A DNA stretch of 64,000 bases from Ottowia sp. SB7-C50 (GCF_033110285.1 NZ_CP136995.1:1984001-2048000); one strand, 5' to 3'; positions 26,978 to 37,237 are shown, counted from the first letter of the stretch. Program-made: numbers and translations. Notes: generated by a model from the letters alone, not told the origin.

Positions 26978-27793
26978 TCATTGGCCGCTGCTGCGCCAGG
27001 ACGGTGGGCGTTTGTCGATGAAGGCCTGCACGCCCTCCTGCGCCACGTCCCACATCATGTTGCACGCCATGGCCTGGCCGGCCAGCTGATAGGCGGCTTC
27101 GATGCCCAGTTCGCGCTGCCGATAGAACAGCTCCTTGCCGGCCGCGATGGCTTCGCGCGGCTTGGCCAATATGGCGCGCACCCATTCGTCGACCGCCGCA
27201 TCCAGCCCATCGGCCGGCACCACGCGGTTGACCAGCCCGCGCGCCCGCGCCTCGTCGGCCGAAATGAAACCGCCCGTCACCAGCATTTCCATGGCTTGCT
27301 TGGGCTGCATGTTGCGCACCAGCGGCACACTGGGTGTCGAGCAGAACAAGCCCACGTCGATGCCGTTGACGCCAAAGCGCGCCGAATCCACCGCCACCGC
27401 CATGTCGCATTGCGCCACCAGCTGGCAGCCCGCCGCCGTGGCCAGCCCTTGCACCCGCGCAATAACGGGCACCGGCAGTTTCAGGATCGACAGCATGACC
27501 TGGCTGCACTGCGCAAACAGCGCCTGGTAATAGTCGAGGCGTGGGCTGGCCTTCATCTGCTTGAGGTCGTGCCCCGCGCAGAAGGCCTTGCCCTCGGCGC
27601 CAATCACCAGCACCCGCGCCCCGGCGTCGGCCGCGATGGCGTCGAGCTGGCGCTGCAGATCGGCCAGCACCTCTTCGCTCAGCACGTTGAACGCCCTGGG
27701 CTGGTTGAGCGTGATCCAGTGCACGCCGCGCTCGTCACGCCGGTGCAGCACCGGCGCGTCGGCCAAAGGCTCCGCTTGGGCAGTCGCGGTCAT
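26978..27793 (-). CDS. Enoyl-CoA hydratase/isomerase-family protein (ECHDC3-like), without the usual catalytic glutamates
   Basis: 271-residue crotonase-fold protein. Oxyanion-hole parts are visible: AFCAGHDLKQMK and VQGLATAAGCQLVAQCDMAV. In enoyl-CoA hydratases two Glu residues activate water; here the first position reads Gln (AGCQLV) and the second region reads FGVNGIDVGLFC, with the usual Pro-Glu replaced by Asn-Gly. Therefore simple hydration is unlikely, as in ECHDC3-type proteins whose reaction is not defined. It ends with PPSWRSSGQ. Same strand and downstream of the HDAC-like gene, with family A and B repeats between. Confidence 0.85.
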   Translation of the reverse strand: MTATAQAEPLADAPVLHRRDERGVHWITLNQPRAFNVLSEEVLADLQRQLDAIAADAGARVLVIGAEGKAFCAGHDLKQMKASPRLDYYQALFAQCSQVMLSILKLPVPVIARVQGLATAAGCQLVAQCDMAVAVDSARFGVNGIDVGLFCSTPSVPLVRNMQPKQAMEMLVTGGFISADEARARGLVNRVVPADGLDAAVDEWVRAILAKPREAIAAGKELFYRQRELGIEAAYQLAGQAMACNMMWDVAQEGVQAFIDKRPPSWRSSGQ

Positions 27794-27810
27794 CGGGCGT
27801 CTCCTTTTTA

Positions 27811-27862
27811 CTATAATAAAAATAGCACTCTACGCTTATTCGACAAGCGCAAGTGCCATATC
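27811..27862 (-). repeat. Family A palindromic repeat, copy 5
   Basis: AAAATAGCACTCTACGCTTA and CGACAAGCGCAAGTGCCATA arms, AT-rich left edge, just upstream of the crotonase gene start. Confidence 0.7.
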
Positions 27863-27917
27863 TTAGTCACGTCCGAGCGGCTGCACAGCAAGCCGCCGCG
27901 TATTCAGATGGCCGCGG

Positions 27918-28010
27918 AGCAGGCCAAGCGCGGACGCCGCGCTCGGGGTCCCCCGAGCGCCAGCGTCGTCCCCCTGGGGGGATGGCGGCCGCAGGCCGAC
28001 TCAGGGGGGA
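27918..28010 (-). repeat. Family B intercistronic repeat, copy 3
   Basis: On the minus strand it starts directly after the HDAC-like gene's TGA with CCCCCCTGAGTCGGCCTGCG, then CCCCCCAGGGGG hairpin, GACGACGCTGGCGCTC and a long GC-rich inverted repeat (CTCGGGGGACCCCGAG). Confidence 0.75.
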
Positions 28011-28961
28011 TCAAACATCCGCCAGCACGCGGACGTGGGCCTCCACGCTGCGCGCCAGCGCCGACAGGTTGTAGCCGCCTTCCAGGCAGCTGACGATGCG
28101 GCCCTGCGAAAAGCGCTGCGCGACGGACTTGATGCGGTCGGTCATCCAGGCGTAGTCCTGCTCGGTCAGGCCCAGCTGGCCCATGTCGTCCTCGCGGTGC
28201 GCGTCGAAGCCGGCGCTGATGAAGATCAGCTCGGGCTGGTGCGCCTCCAGCCGCGGGATCCACATCATCTCGACCAGCTCGCGGATGTCCATGCCCTTGG
28301 TGTAGGCCGGCACCGGCAGGTTGACGAGGTTGGGCGCGTCCTTGGCCGTGCCTTCGGGGTAGAACGGGTGCTGGTAGAAGCTGCACATCAGGATGCGCTC
28401 GTCGCCCGCCACGATGTCCTCGGTGCCGTTGCCGTGGTGCACGTCGAAGTCGATGATGGCGGTGCGCTTGACGCCGTGGCGCTCGCAGGCGTACTTGGCC
28501 GCCACCGCCACGTTGCTGAAAAAGCAGAAGCCCATGGCCTGGTTGCGCGTGGCATGGTGGCCGGGCGGGCGCGTGGCGCAGAAGGCGTTTTCGAGTTCGC
28601 CGGTCATCACTGCGTCGACCGCGTCGATGGCGGCGCCGGCCGACAGCAGCGCGGCGCGGTAGGTGTGGCTGTTCATCGACGTGTCGGGGTCGAGCGCGTA
28701 ATGGTCAGGCCCGCCCGCCAGCATTTCTTCGACCAGGATGTCGTTGAGCCCGCGCAGCGCGGCCACGTGGCGACGGCCGTGCGCCAGCAGCAATTCGCCC
28801 ATGGCGGCGGGCGTCGCCTCGCGGCGGTCGAGCGCATCGCCCACGCCGGTGATCAGCAACCGGTCCTCGATGGCGTCCAGCCGTTCGGGGCATTCGGGGT
28901 GGCCAGCACCCATGTCGTGCTTGCGGCAATCGGGGTGTGTAAAAAACCCGGTTCTACCCAT
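28011..28961 (-). CDS. Histone deacetylase-family protein (acetylpolyamine/acyl-amide hydrolase type)
   Basis: 316 residues. The arginase-deacetylase fold motifs are complete: GHPECPERL near the start, RPPGHHATRNQAMGFCFFSN with the general-base pair His135-His136, IIDFDVHHGNGTED with metal ligands Asp173 and His175, SAGFDAHREDDMG with metal ligand Asp253, and EGGYNLSAL with the transition-state Tyr. So a zinc-dependent amide hydrolase is expected. Bacterial members deacetylate polyamines or other small amides, or reverse protein lysine acetylation; nothing here decides. ATG 28961 was used since the conserved N-terminus (MGRTGFFTHP) starts there. Divergent from the MoxR gene. Confidence 0.92.
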   Translation of the reverse strand: MGRTGFFTHPDCRKHDMGAGHPECPERLDAIEDRLLITGVGDALDRREATPAAMGELLLAHGRRHVAALRGLNDILVEEMLAGGPDHYALDPDTSMNSHTYRAALLSAGAAIDAVDAVMTGELENAFCATRPPGHHATRNQAMGFCFFSNVAVAAKYACERHGVKRTAIIDFDVHHGNGTEDIVAGDERILMCSFYQHPFYPEGTAKDAPNLVNLPVPAYTKGMDIRELVEMMWIPRLEAHQPELIFISAGFDAHREDDMGQLGLTEQDYAWMTDRIKSVAQRFSQGRIVSCLEGGYNLSALARSVEAHVRVLADV

Positions 28962-29014
28962 GCCAGTCTCCTTCTTTTCGCGATACAGCGTCAAATATCC
29001 GTTACCTTCCTTGC

Positions 29015-29935
<921 letters not shown>

Positions 29936-29950
29936 CGGTGCCGATTCAGA

Positions 29951-30020
29951 AACTACATTTTTGATAGCTGCTCGTGCACGCCAGACAAGCGCTAGCGGCC
30001 TTTTTTATTTAAAATTTTCA
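29951..30020 (+). repeat. Family A palindromic repeat, copy 6
   Basis: TTTTTGATAGCTGCTCGTGC and CAAGCGCTAGCGGCCTTTTTT are the arms, with AT-rich flanks on both sides. Lies between the MoxR and DUF58 genes. Confidence 0.85.
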
Positions 30021-30043
30021 TTGCGCTCACCCGTCCCGCAGGC

Positions 30044-31039
30044 ATGGCGTCACCCACCGCTTCGACAATGCCCGCCCCACCCTGGTGGGCGCTGCGTGCC
30101 CGCGCCGGCGCGCGCCTGCGCCGCTGGTGGCATGACCGGCTGCCGCTGTCCGACAGCCTGACGCTGACGCAGCGCAACGTCTACATCGTGCCGACGCGCG
30201 CGGGGTGGATGCTGGCGGCCACGCTGGGTGTGCTGCTCATCGCCTCGATCAACTACCAGCTCAACCTGGGCTATCTGCTCACCTTTCTGCTGGCGGGCTG
30301 CGCCGCCGCCGGCATGGTGGTGTGCCACCACACGCTGCGCGGGCTGACGCTGCACCTGCTACCGCCGCAGCCGCTGTTCGCGGGCAACCTCGCCACGCTG
30401 GACGTGAAGCTGGTCAACGCCCGCCGCGAGGCGCGCCATGCCATCGGCGTGGCCTTGCTCGATACCGACCACTGGTCCTTCGCCGACGTGCCCGCGCAGG
30501 GCGACAGCACGGTACAGGTCAGCTTCAAGCCTGCACGGCGCGGCCTGCACCGCGTGCCCACGCTGACCGCCGAAACGCGCTTTCCGCTCGGCACCTTTCG
30601 CGTCTGGACGGTGTGGCGCCCCGCCGCGCGGGTACTGGTCTACCCCACGCCCGAAGCGCAGCCGCCCGCGCTGCCGCCGGGCGAGCCGCGCTCGGGCACC
30701 GGTGTGGCGGCCGGTGTGCGTGCCAGCGGCGAATTCGACGGCGTGCGCGGCTACCAGCGCGGCGACCCGATGAAGCTGGTGGTGTGGAAGAAGTTCGCCA
30801 AGTCGGGCGAGCTTGTCAGCCGCGACACCCTGCACATGCAGCGGCAAGAGTTGTGGCTGGACTTCGCCCGCGCCGGCAGCGTGGACACCGAGGCGCGCCT
30901 GTCGCGCCTGACGGCCTGGGTGCTGGCGGCCGACGCGCAGGGACTGGACTACGGCCTGCGCCTGCCGGGGGTCCAGATCAAGCCGGGCAGCGGCGCGGCG
31001 CACCGCCTGCGCTGCCTGGAATCCCTGGCAAAAGCATGA
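30044..31039 (+). CDS. DUF58-domain membrane protein
   Basis: 331 residues. Two adjacent hydrophobic helices at about 48-95 (GWMLAATLGVLLIASINYQ, then LGYLLTFLLAGCAAAGMVV) anchor it; the C-terminal soluble part holds the DUF58 motif VRGYQRGDPMKLVVWKKFAK. The fold of this region is related to von Willebrand A domains, but the metal site is usually incomplete. DUF58 proteins are constant partners of MoxR ATPases; presumably a target of the upstream ATPase. Start ATG 30044 gives a short Pro-rich lead. A family B repeat follows the TGA at once. Confidence 0.9.
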   Translation: MASPTASTMPAPPWWALRARAGARLRRWWHDRLPLSDSLTLTQRNVYIVPTRAGWMLAATLGVLLIASINYQLNLGYLLTFLLAGCAAAGMVVCHHTLRGLTLHLLPPQPLFAGNLATLDVKLVNARREARHAIGVALLDTDHWSFADVPAQGDSTVQVSFKPARRGLHRVPTLTAETRFPLGTFRVWTVWRPAARVLVYPTPEAQPPALPPGEPRSGTGVAAGVRASGEFDGVRGYQRGDPMKLVVWKKFAKSGELVSRDTLHMQRQELWLDFARAGSVDTEARLSRLTAWVLAADAQGLDYGLRLPGVQIKPGSGAAHRLRCLESLAKA

Positions 31040-31042
31040 CAT

Positions 31043-31160
31043 TCCCCCCTGAGTCGCTTCGCGCCTTCCCCCCAGGGGGACGACGCCAGTGGCCGGTACA
31101 AGCCCGGCCACGGCGCCCCCGCGTGGCCTGCTCCGCGGCCGCCGGATTTGGCGCGTCTGG
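31043..31160 (+). repeat. Family B intercistronic repeat, copy 4
   Basis: CCCCCCTGAGTCGCTTCGCG, then CCCCCCAGGGGG hairpin, GACGACGCCAGTGGCCGGTA, and CGGCCACGGCGCCCCCGCG. It begins 3-4 bases after the DUF58 stop and fills the gap up to the TgpA gene. Confidence 0.8.
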
Positions 31161-31196
31161 GCGCGCGCGCGCCATGCCATGGATGGCGCCAGCACC

Positions 31197-33241
31197 ATGA
31201 AATGGGCCACTCTTGCCCACCTGCCGCGCGATGCGCGCGACACGCTGTTCCTGCTGGCCGTCATCGGCTGGGTGATGCTGCCGCAGGTGACGCACCTGCC
31301 CGTCTGGGCCAGCGCGCTGGCGGCCGGCGTGCTGGTGTGGCGCGGCTGGCTGGCCATGGCCGCGCGGCCGCTGCCGGGGCGCTGGTGGCTGGTGGCGCTG
31401 CTGGCCGTGGCGCTGGCGGGCACCTGGGCCACGCACCGCACGCTGCTGGGGCGCGATGCGGGCGTCACGCTGGTGGTGATGCTGCTGGCGCTGAAGACGC
31501 TGGAGCTGCGCGCGCGGCGCGACGCGCTGGTGGTGTTCTTCCTCGGCTTCTTCACGCTGCTGACCAACTTCTTCTATTCGCAGTCGCTGGCGGTGGCGGC
31601 GGCCATGCTGGTGGGGCTGCTGGGCCTGCTGACGGCGCTGGTCAACGCGCACCGGCCGGTCGGCCAGCCGCGCCTGCGCGAATCGGCGTGGATGGCCGGA
31701 AAGATGGCGTTGGCCGGCGCACCGGTGATGCTGGCGCTGTTCGTGCTGTTTCCGCGCTTCTCGCCGCTTTGGGGCATTCCGAGCGACGCGCTGGCGGGGC
31801 GCAGCGGGCTGTCGTCCACCATGACGGTGGGCCACATCGCCCGCCTGGCGCTGGACGACGGCATCGCCATGCGCGTCAAGTTCGACGGCGCGCCGCCGCC
31901 GGCCGGCAGCCTGTACTTTCGCGGCCCGGTGCTGAGCCATTTCGACGGCCGCACCTGGACGCCGCGCGGCGGCAGCGACGGCGACGGCTTCGAAACCGCG
32001 CTGACGCCCGGCCCCGCCGACCTGCAATTGCTGGGCGAGCCCGTCCGCTACGAAGTCACGCTGGAGCCCAGCAACCGCCCCTGGCTGCTGCCGCTGGACG
32101 TGGCCGGCAAGCCGCCCCAGCTGCCGGGCGACCAGCGCGCCCGCATGACGGCAGACATGCAGTGGCTCACCTATCGCCCGGTCACCGAACTGCTGCGTTA
32201 CCGCGCCGAAAGCCACCTGCGCTTCCGCTACGGCCTGCTGGGCTGGGACCAGCGACCGCGCCGCGATTTTTCGGCCGACCTGAGGCTGCCGCCGACCTAC
32301 AACCCGCGCACCGTGGCGCTGGCCGAACAGCTGCGCCAGTCGGTGGGCAACGATCCGCAGGCGCTGGTGCAGGCCGCGCTGCAGCGCCTGCGCACCGGCG
32401 GCTACGAATACACGCTGGAGCCCGGCACCGCCGGCCAGCACACGGCGGACGAGTTCTGGTTCGACACCAAGGCCGGCTTCTGCGAACACATCAGCTCGGC
32501 CTTCGTCGTGCTGCTGCGCGCCGCGGGGGGTGCCGGCGCGCGTCGTCACCGGCTTTCAGGGGGGGCGAATTGAACGGCATCGACGGCTACTGGGTGGTGC
32601 GCAACGCCGACGCCCACGCCTGGACCGAAGTCTGGTACCCCACCCAGGGCTGGGTGCGCGTGGACCCGACCGGCGCCGTCTCGCCGGGGCGCATCGGGCA
32701 GTTTCAGCGCCTGCGCGCGCCCGACGGCGTGGTGGCTGGCGCCATCGGCACGCTCAGCCCCACGCTGCTGGTGCAGCTGCGCAGCGTGTGGGACGCCGTC
32801 AACAACCGCTGGAACCAGTGGGTGCTGAACTACACGCAAGGCCGCCAGCTCGACCTGCTGCGCAGCCTGGGCTTTGACAACCCCAGCTGGCAAGACCTGG
32901 GCAAACTGATCGCCTACGTGCTGACGGCGGTGGCCCTGGCCGGCGCCGCGTGGGCCCGCTGGGACCGCGGCCAGCACGACCCCTGGCTGCGCCAGCTGGC
33001 CCGCGTGCGCCGGCGGCTGCTGGACGCCGGCATCGACGCCCCGCCCCAGGCACCACCCCGCACGCTGCTGCAACAGGTGGCCGCCAGCGCGCTGCCACCC
33101 GAGCTGCGCCAGCCGCTCACCGACTGGCTGCTGGCCTTTGAACGCCTGCGCTACGCCCCCGCTGGCAGCCACGCGGGCCGCAGCCTCGCTACACTGCAGC
33201 GCGACTTTCAACGCCTTCCCTGGCCCCGCCGCCGCCCATGA
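31197..33241 (+). CDS. TgpA-type membrane transglutaminase (DUF3488), two frameshifts
   Basis: About 680 residues after two one-base corrections. Several N-terminal membrane helices (residues about 15-185), a periplasmic transglutaminase-like domain, another membrane helix (LIAYVLTAVALAGAAW) and a cytoplasmic tail. Catalytic triad: Cys in KAGFCEHISSAF (about 427), His in DAHAWTEVWYP, Asp in VRVDPTG. The frame is lost at the G6 run 32525-32530 and again at the G7 run 32559-32565; dropping one G in each restores AGVPARVVTGFQGGELNGI. In Pseudomonas a homologue, TgpA, is essential; such proteins probably act on periplasmic peptides or peptidoglycan-linked groups. The stop overlaps the MltB start (ATGA). 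Confidence 0.87.
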
Positions 33242-34344
33242 CCACCACACCCGACCGACCGCTAGACCGCCGCCGCCTGATTGCTACACTTTGCATAGCT
33301 GCTGGCGCTCTATCCACGGGCGCCAACGCGCAAAATCGTTCACAAAACCGGCGCCGCGCCGCCAACCCACCCGAACAGCGCTACGCCGACCGCCCCGACG
33401 CCATGCGCTTTGCCGACGACATGGCCGCGCGCCGTGGCCTGTCAGCGGAATGGACGCGCGCCGCCATCGGCCAGGCCCTGTACCTGCCGAACGTGCCGCG
33501 CCTGATGCTGCCGCCCGCGCGCGGTACCGCCAAGAACTGGCGCGTGTACCGCAGCCGCTTCATCGACCCGGTGCGCATCCGCGCCGGCGTGCAGTTCTGG
33601 CGCCGCAACCGCGCCGCACTGGCGCGCGCCGAAGCCGAATTCGGCGTACCGCCCGAAATCGTCGTCGGCATCATCGGTGTCGAAACCATCTACGGCCAGA
33701 ACATGGGCAGCTTCCGCGTCATCGACGCGCTGGCCACGCTGACCTTCGACTTTCCCCCGCAGCACCCGCGCGCGCAGGCGCGGCAGGCGTTTTTCCAGGA
33801 CGAGCTGGAGCAGTTCCTCAGCCTGTGCCAGCGCACCGGGGTAGACCCGCTCACCCCGCTGGGCAGCTACGCCGGCGCCATGGGCATGCCACAGTTCATG
33901 CCGTCCAGCTGGGTCAAATACGCCATCGACTTCGACGGCGACGGCCGCGTCGACCTGTGGAACAGCGAAACCGACGTCATCGGCTCGGTCGCCAACTACT
34001 TCAAAGGCTACGGCTGGCAGCCCGGCCTACCCACGCACTACCCCGTGCGCCTGACCCCCGAAGCCCAGATGGACGCCCTGCTGGCGCCCGACATCCTGCC
34101 CAGCTTCAGCGCCGACAGTTTTGCCGCCAAAGGCGCCCTGCCCCTCAACGGCGGCACCGCCCACCCCGGCAAGCTGGCCCTGATCGAACTGCAGAACGGC
34201 GACCCCGCCCTGCCCGGCAACGAGCCGCAATACGTCGCCGGCACCGAGAACTTCTACGTCATCACGCGCTACAACTGGAGCAGTTATTACGCGATGGCGG
34301 TGATCGACCTGGGGCAGGAAGTGGCGGCGGTGGTGGGGCGCTGA
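33238..34344 (+). CDS. mltB: Lytic murein transglycosylase B
   Basis: 368 residues. SLT-type lysozyme fold of the MltB family: VPPEIVVGIIGVETIYGQNMG with catalytic Glu149, GAMGMPQFMPSSW, DFDGDGRVDLWNSETDVIGSVANYF. It cleaves the MurNAc-GlcNAc bond of peptidoglycan with 1,6-anhydro formation. The N-terminus (RRRLIATLCIAAGALSTGA) is a weak, Ser/Thr-rich signal peptide with no lipobox, so it is a soluble periplasmic member. The DNA for this signal peptide (33279-33335) looks like a family A repeat read as protein. Its ATG overlaps the TgpA stop by four bases, showing translational coupling. Confidence 0.92.
   Translation: MTTTPDRPLDRRRLIATLCIAAGALSTGANAQNRSQNRRRAANPPEQRYADRPDAMRFADDMAARRGLSAEWTRAAIGQALYLPNVPRLMLPPARGTAKNWRVYRSRFIDPVRIRAGVQFWRRNRAALARAEAEFGVPPEIVVGIIGVETIYGQNMGSFRVIDALATLTFDFPPQHPRAQARQAFFQDELEQFLSLCQRTGVDPLTPLGSYAGAMGMPQFMPSSWVKYAIDFDGDGRVDLWNSETDVIGSVANYFKGYGWQPGLPTHYPVRLTPEAQMDALLAPDILPSFSADSFAAKGALPLNGGTAHPGKLALIELQNGDPALPGNEPQYVAGTENFYVITRYNWSSYYAMAVIDLGQEVAAVVGR
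33279..33335 (+). repeat. Family A-like sequence inside the mltB signal peptide
   Basis: ATTGCTACACTTTGCATAGC, then TGCTGGCGCTC and GGGCGCCAACGCGCAAAAT: the same arm words as the intergenic repeats, read in frame as residues 14-33. It is imperfect, so chance resemblance remains possible. Confidence 0.4.
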
Positions 34345-34388
34345 CTTTCGTAGGACGGGCATTCATGCCCGCGATCGCGCCCGCAAAA

Positions 34389-35348
34389 TCACCCGGCGGT
34401 CGGCACCAGAAAATCCCGGCTGACATGCGCCCCCAACTGGTTCACCCGATCCAGAAACTGCGTCAGGAACGCATGCAGCCCGGTGGCCAGGATGTCGTCG
34501 ATGTGGCCGTAGCGCAGTTCGGCGCGCAGGCGGCCGGCGTGGCGCATGGTGGGGCCTTGGGGTTCGGCACCGACCAGCAGCAGGTTGTTGAGCACTTCGC
34601 TCATGCAGTGGTGCAATGACCGCGGCATGGCTTCGCGCAGCATCAGCAGTTCGGCCACGCGCTCGGGCTCGATGACGTCGCGGTAGACCTTGCGGTAGAT
34701 CTCGAAGCCGCTCAGGCTGCGCAGGATCGCGGCCCAGTGGTAGAAGTCGTATTCCAGATCCTTCTCGCTGGCAGCGCCGAAGAATTCGCTTTCGACGGCG
34801 TGAAACTTCACGTCGAGGATGCGCGCGGTGTTGTCGGCCCGCTCCAGGAAGGTGCCCAGGCGCAGGAAGTGAAACGCCTCGTCCTGCAGCATGGTGCCCA
34901 GCGTGACGCCGCGCGACAGGTGGGAGCGAAATTTCACCCATTCGAAGAACGCGCCGGGGTCGCGGTCGAAGGCGCCTTCATGGCGCATGCGGCCGATTTC
35001 CAGCCAGGTCTGGTTCAGCGTTTCCCACACTTCGGTGGTGAGCGTGCCGCGCACGGCGCGGGCGTTTTCGCGCGCTGCCTTCAGGCAGGCAATGATGGAG
35101 GCAGGGTTGTCCTCGTCCAGCACCATGAAGTGCATCACGCCCTGCGGCGTGACGTCGCCATGGCGCGCGCTGTAGGCGGGCAGCAGTTCGGACAGCGACA
35201 GCACGCCCAGCCAGCCATATTGCGACACCGCCGCCGATTGCGGCAGCAGCGAGGTTTCGTAATGCACGTTGAGCATGCGGGCGGTGTTCTCGGCCCGCTC
35301 CGTGTAGCGGGACATCCAGAACAGGTGATCGGCGGTGCGGGAGAGCAT
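34389..35348 (-). CDS. Alpha-E domain protein (stand-alone)
   Basis: 319 residues, all-helical. Starts MLSRTADHLFWMSRYTERA, the alpha-E signature, and contains FLERADNTARILDVKFH, RVAELLMLREAMPRSLHHC and HVSRDFLVPT. Alpha-E proteins have no established activity but are nearly always next to circularly permuted ATP-grasp and transglutaminase genes, and comparative genomics has proposed that these three form a peptide-ligating/peptidase system. Here the ATP-grasp partner is 347 bases upstream on the same strand. The first 58 bases of the gene are repeated twice upstream by a 150-bp tandem amplification. Confidence 0.9.
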   Translation of the reverse strand: MLSRTADHLFWMSRYTERAENTARMLNVHYETSLLPQSAAVSQYGWLGVLSLSELLPAYSARHGDVTPQGVMHFMVLDEDNPASIIACLKAARENARAVRGTLTTEVWETLNQTWLEIGRMRHEGAFDRDPGAFFEWVKFRSHLSRGVTLGTMLQDEAFHFLRLGTFLERADNTARILDVKFHAVESEFFGAASEKDLEYDFYHWAAILRSLSGFEIYRKVYRDVIEPERVAELLMLREAMPRSLHHCMSEVLNNLLLVGAEPQGPTMRHAGRLRAELRYGHIDDILATGLHAFLTQFLDRVNQLGAHVSRDFLVPTAG

Positions 35349-35650
35349 GGGTCAGTTCCAGTTAAGCCTCGAACCCCGGCGCGCTGACGCGCGCGGCGGT
35401 GTTGTGGTGCTGCGCACCCTGTCCGCTACCGCGGACAGAACGGCCCGCTCGGTGTAGCGGGACATCCAGAACAGGTGATCGGCGGTGCGGGAGAGCATGG
35501 GTCAGTTCCAGTTAAGCCTCGAACCCCGGCGCGCTGACGCGCGCGGCGGTGTTGTGGTGCTGCGCACCCTGTCCGCTACCGCGGACAGAACGGCACGCTC
35601 CGTGTAGCGGGACATCCAGAACAGGTGATTGGCGGTGCGTGAAAGCATGG
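35291..35650 (-). repeat. Tandem 150-bp amplification of the alpha-E gene start
   Basis: Units 35291-35440, 35441-35590 and a partial third unit 35591-about 35650 have a 150-base period and near-identity. Unit 1 holds the real ATG (35348); the other ATGs at 35498 and 35648 each open a 48-codon reading frame that shares the first 19 residues (MLSRTADHLFWMSRYTERA, one change in the third) and then runs to an unrelated end and a TGA. The junction contains the palindrome GTCCGCTACCGCGGAC. This occupies the gap between the ATP-grasp and alpha-E genes; the remaining 35651-35695 shows nothing. Confidence 0.9.
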
Positions 35651-35695
35651 GTGAAGTTCCGCATTGGGCGTTGAACGTTGAGCGTGGCGTGCTGT

Positions 35696-37237
35696 TCAGA
35701 ACGACTGGCTTTGACTCTGAAAGCCGGACGCCGAGCGCTGCACCTGGCGTTGCGTGCCAAGGGCCGAGCCTTCCTCCAGCACCCACGTGTCCTTGGTGCC
35801 CCCACCCTGCGACGAGTTGACCACCAGCGAGCCCTGCTTGAGCGCGACGCGCGTCAGGCCGCCGGGGACCATCTGCACCTCGGTGCCGCTCAGCACGAAC
35901 GGGCGCAGGTCGATGTGGCGCGGGGCGATGCCGGCGTCGACGTAGGTGGGGCAGCTGGACAGGCTGAGCGTGGGCTGGGCGATGTAGCCGTCGGGCCGGG
36001 CCAGCACGGCGCGGCCGAATTCCTCGATCTCGGCGGCGGTGGACGCGGGGCCGACCAGCATGCCGTAGCCGCCGGCGCCGTGCACTTCCTTCACCACCAG
36101 GTCCTTCATGTTGGCCATGACGTATTTCAGGTCGTCCGCGTCGCGGCACATGTAGGTGGGCACGTTGTTCAGGATCGGCTTCTCACCCAGGTAGAACTCG
36201 ATCATCTTGGGCACGTAGGGGTAGATCGACTTGTCGTCGGCCACGCCGGTGCCGACACCATTGCAGATGGTCACATTGCCCGCGCGATACGCCGCCATCA
36301 GCCCGGCGCAGCCCAGCGATGAGTCGGCGCGGAACACCTGCGGGTCGAGGAAGTCGTCGTCCACGCGGCGGTAGATCACGTCCACCCGCTGCGGGCCGCG
36401 CGTGGTGCGCATGTAGACGAAGCCGTCCTTGACAAACAGGTCCTGCCCCTCTACCAGCTCGACGCCCATCTGCTGCGCCAGGAAGGCGTGCTCAAAGTAG
36501 GCGCTGTTGTACATGCCGGGCGTCAGCACCACCACGGTGGGGTCGGCCGACGTGCTGGGGCTGCTGGCGCGCAGGGTTTCGAGCAGCAGGTCGGGGTAAT
36601 GCGCGACGGGCGCCACGCGGTGCTGGCTGAACAGGTGCGGAAACAGCCGCATCATCATCTTGCGGTCTTCCAGCATGTAGCTGACGCCGCTGGGCACGCG
36701 CAGGTTGTCCTCCAGCACGTAATACTCGCCCTGGCCGTCGGCGTTGCCGGCGCGCACGATGTCCACGCCCGAGATGTGCGAATAGATTTGGTTGGGCACC
36801 GCCACGCCCTGCATGATGGGGCGGTATTGCGCGTTGTTCATCACCTGCTCGCGCGGCACGATGCCGGCCTTCAGGATTTCCTGCCCGTGGTAGACGTCGT
36901 GGATGAAGCGGTTGAGCGCCGTCACGCGCTGCACCAGGCCGCGCTGCAGCATGTCCCACTCGGGGGCGGGGATGATGCGCGGGATCAGGTCGAAGGGAAT
37001 CAGCCGCTCGGTGCCGGCGCCGTCCTCGTCCTTGGCGCCGTACACGGCAAAGGTGATGCCGACGCGGCGAAAGATGACCTCGGCCTCCTCCCGGCGCGCG
37101 CGCATGACGTCGGCGCTCTGGCCCGCCAGCCAGCCGGCGTAGCTGCGGTAATGGCCGCGGATCGCGCTGCCGTGGTAGGCCTGCGGGTCGGCCTGGGTCG
37201 AGGCCAGGCTTTCGTACATCTCGTCGAACGGGTGCAT
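35696..37237 (-). CDS. Circularly permuted ATP-grasp protein (type 2)
   Basis: 513 residues. Begins HPFDEMYESLASTQADPQAY and contains RIIPAPEWDMLQRGLVQRV, ISGVDIVRAGNADGQGEYYV, EDNLRVPSGVSYMLEDRKMM, LTPGMYNSAYFEHAFLAQQM, VDVIYRRVDDDFLDP, NGVGTGVADDK and YVMANMKDLVVKEVHGAGGYG, the hallmark set of this family (DUF404/407 type). ATP-grasp enzymes join a carboxylate to an amine via an acyl-phosphate, here in a permuted domain order. ATG 37237 is preceded by GAGGAG; Met at 37279 is an alternative. It is followed on the same strand by the alpha-E gene, its usual partner. The amine and acid substrates are unknown. Confidence 0.92.
   Translation of the reverse strand: MHPFDEMYESLASTQADPQAYHGSAIRGHYRSYAGWLAGQSADVMRARREEAEVIFRRVGITFAVYGAKDEDGAGTERLIPFDLIPRIIPAPEWDMLQRGLVQRVTALNRFIHDVYHGQEILKAGIVPREQVMNNAQYRPIMQGVAVPNQIYSHISGVDIVRAGNADGQGEYYVLEDNLRVPSGVSYMLEDRKMMMRLFPHLFSQHRVAPVAHYPDLLLETLRASSPSTSADPTVVVLTPGMYNSAYFEHAFLAQQMGVELVEGQDLFVKDGFVYMRTTRGPQRVDVIYRRVDDDFLDPQVFRADSSLGCAGLMAAYRAGNVTICNGVGTGVADDKSIYPYVPKMIEFYLGEKPILNNVPTYMCRDADDLKYVMANMKDLVVKEVHGAGGYGMLVGPASTAAEIEEFGRAVLARPDGYIAQPTLSLSSCPTYVDAGIAPRHIDLRPFVLSGTEVQMVPGGLTRVALKQGSLVVNSSQGGGTKDTWVLEEGSALGTQRQVQRSASGFQSQSQSF

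Noticed and set aside
35291..35650. Direct repeats of 150 bases considered as CRISPR or direct-repeat array
   Set aside because: Units are contiguous with no spacers and copy the start of the adjacent gene, so it is a tandem amplification.
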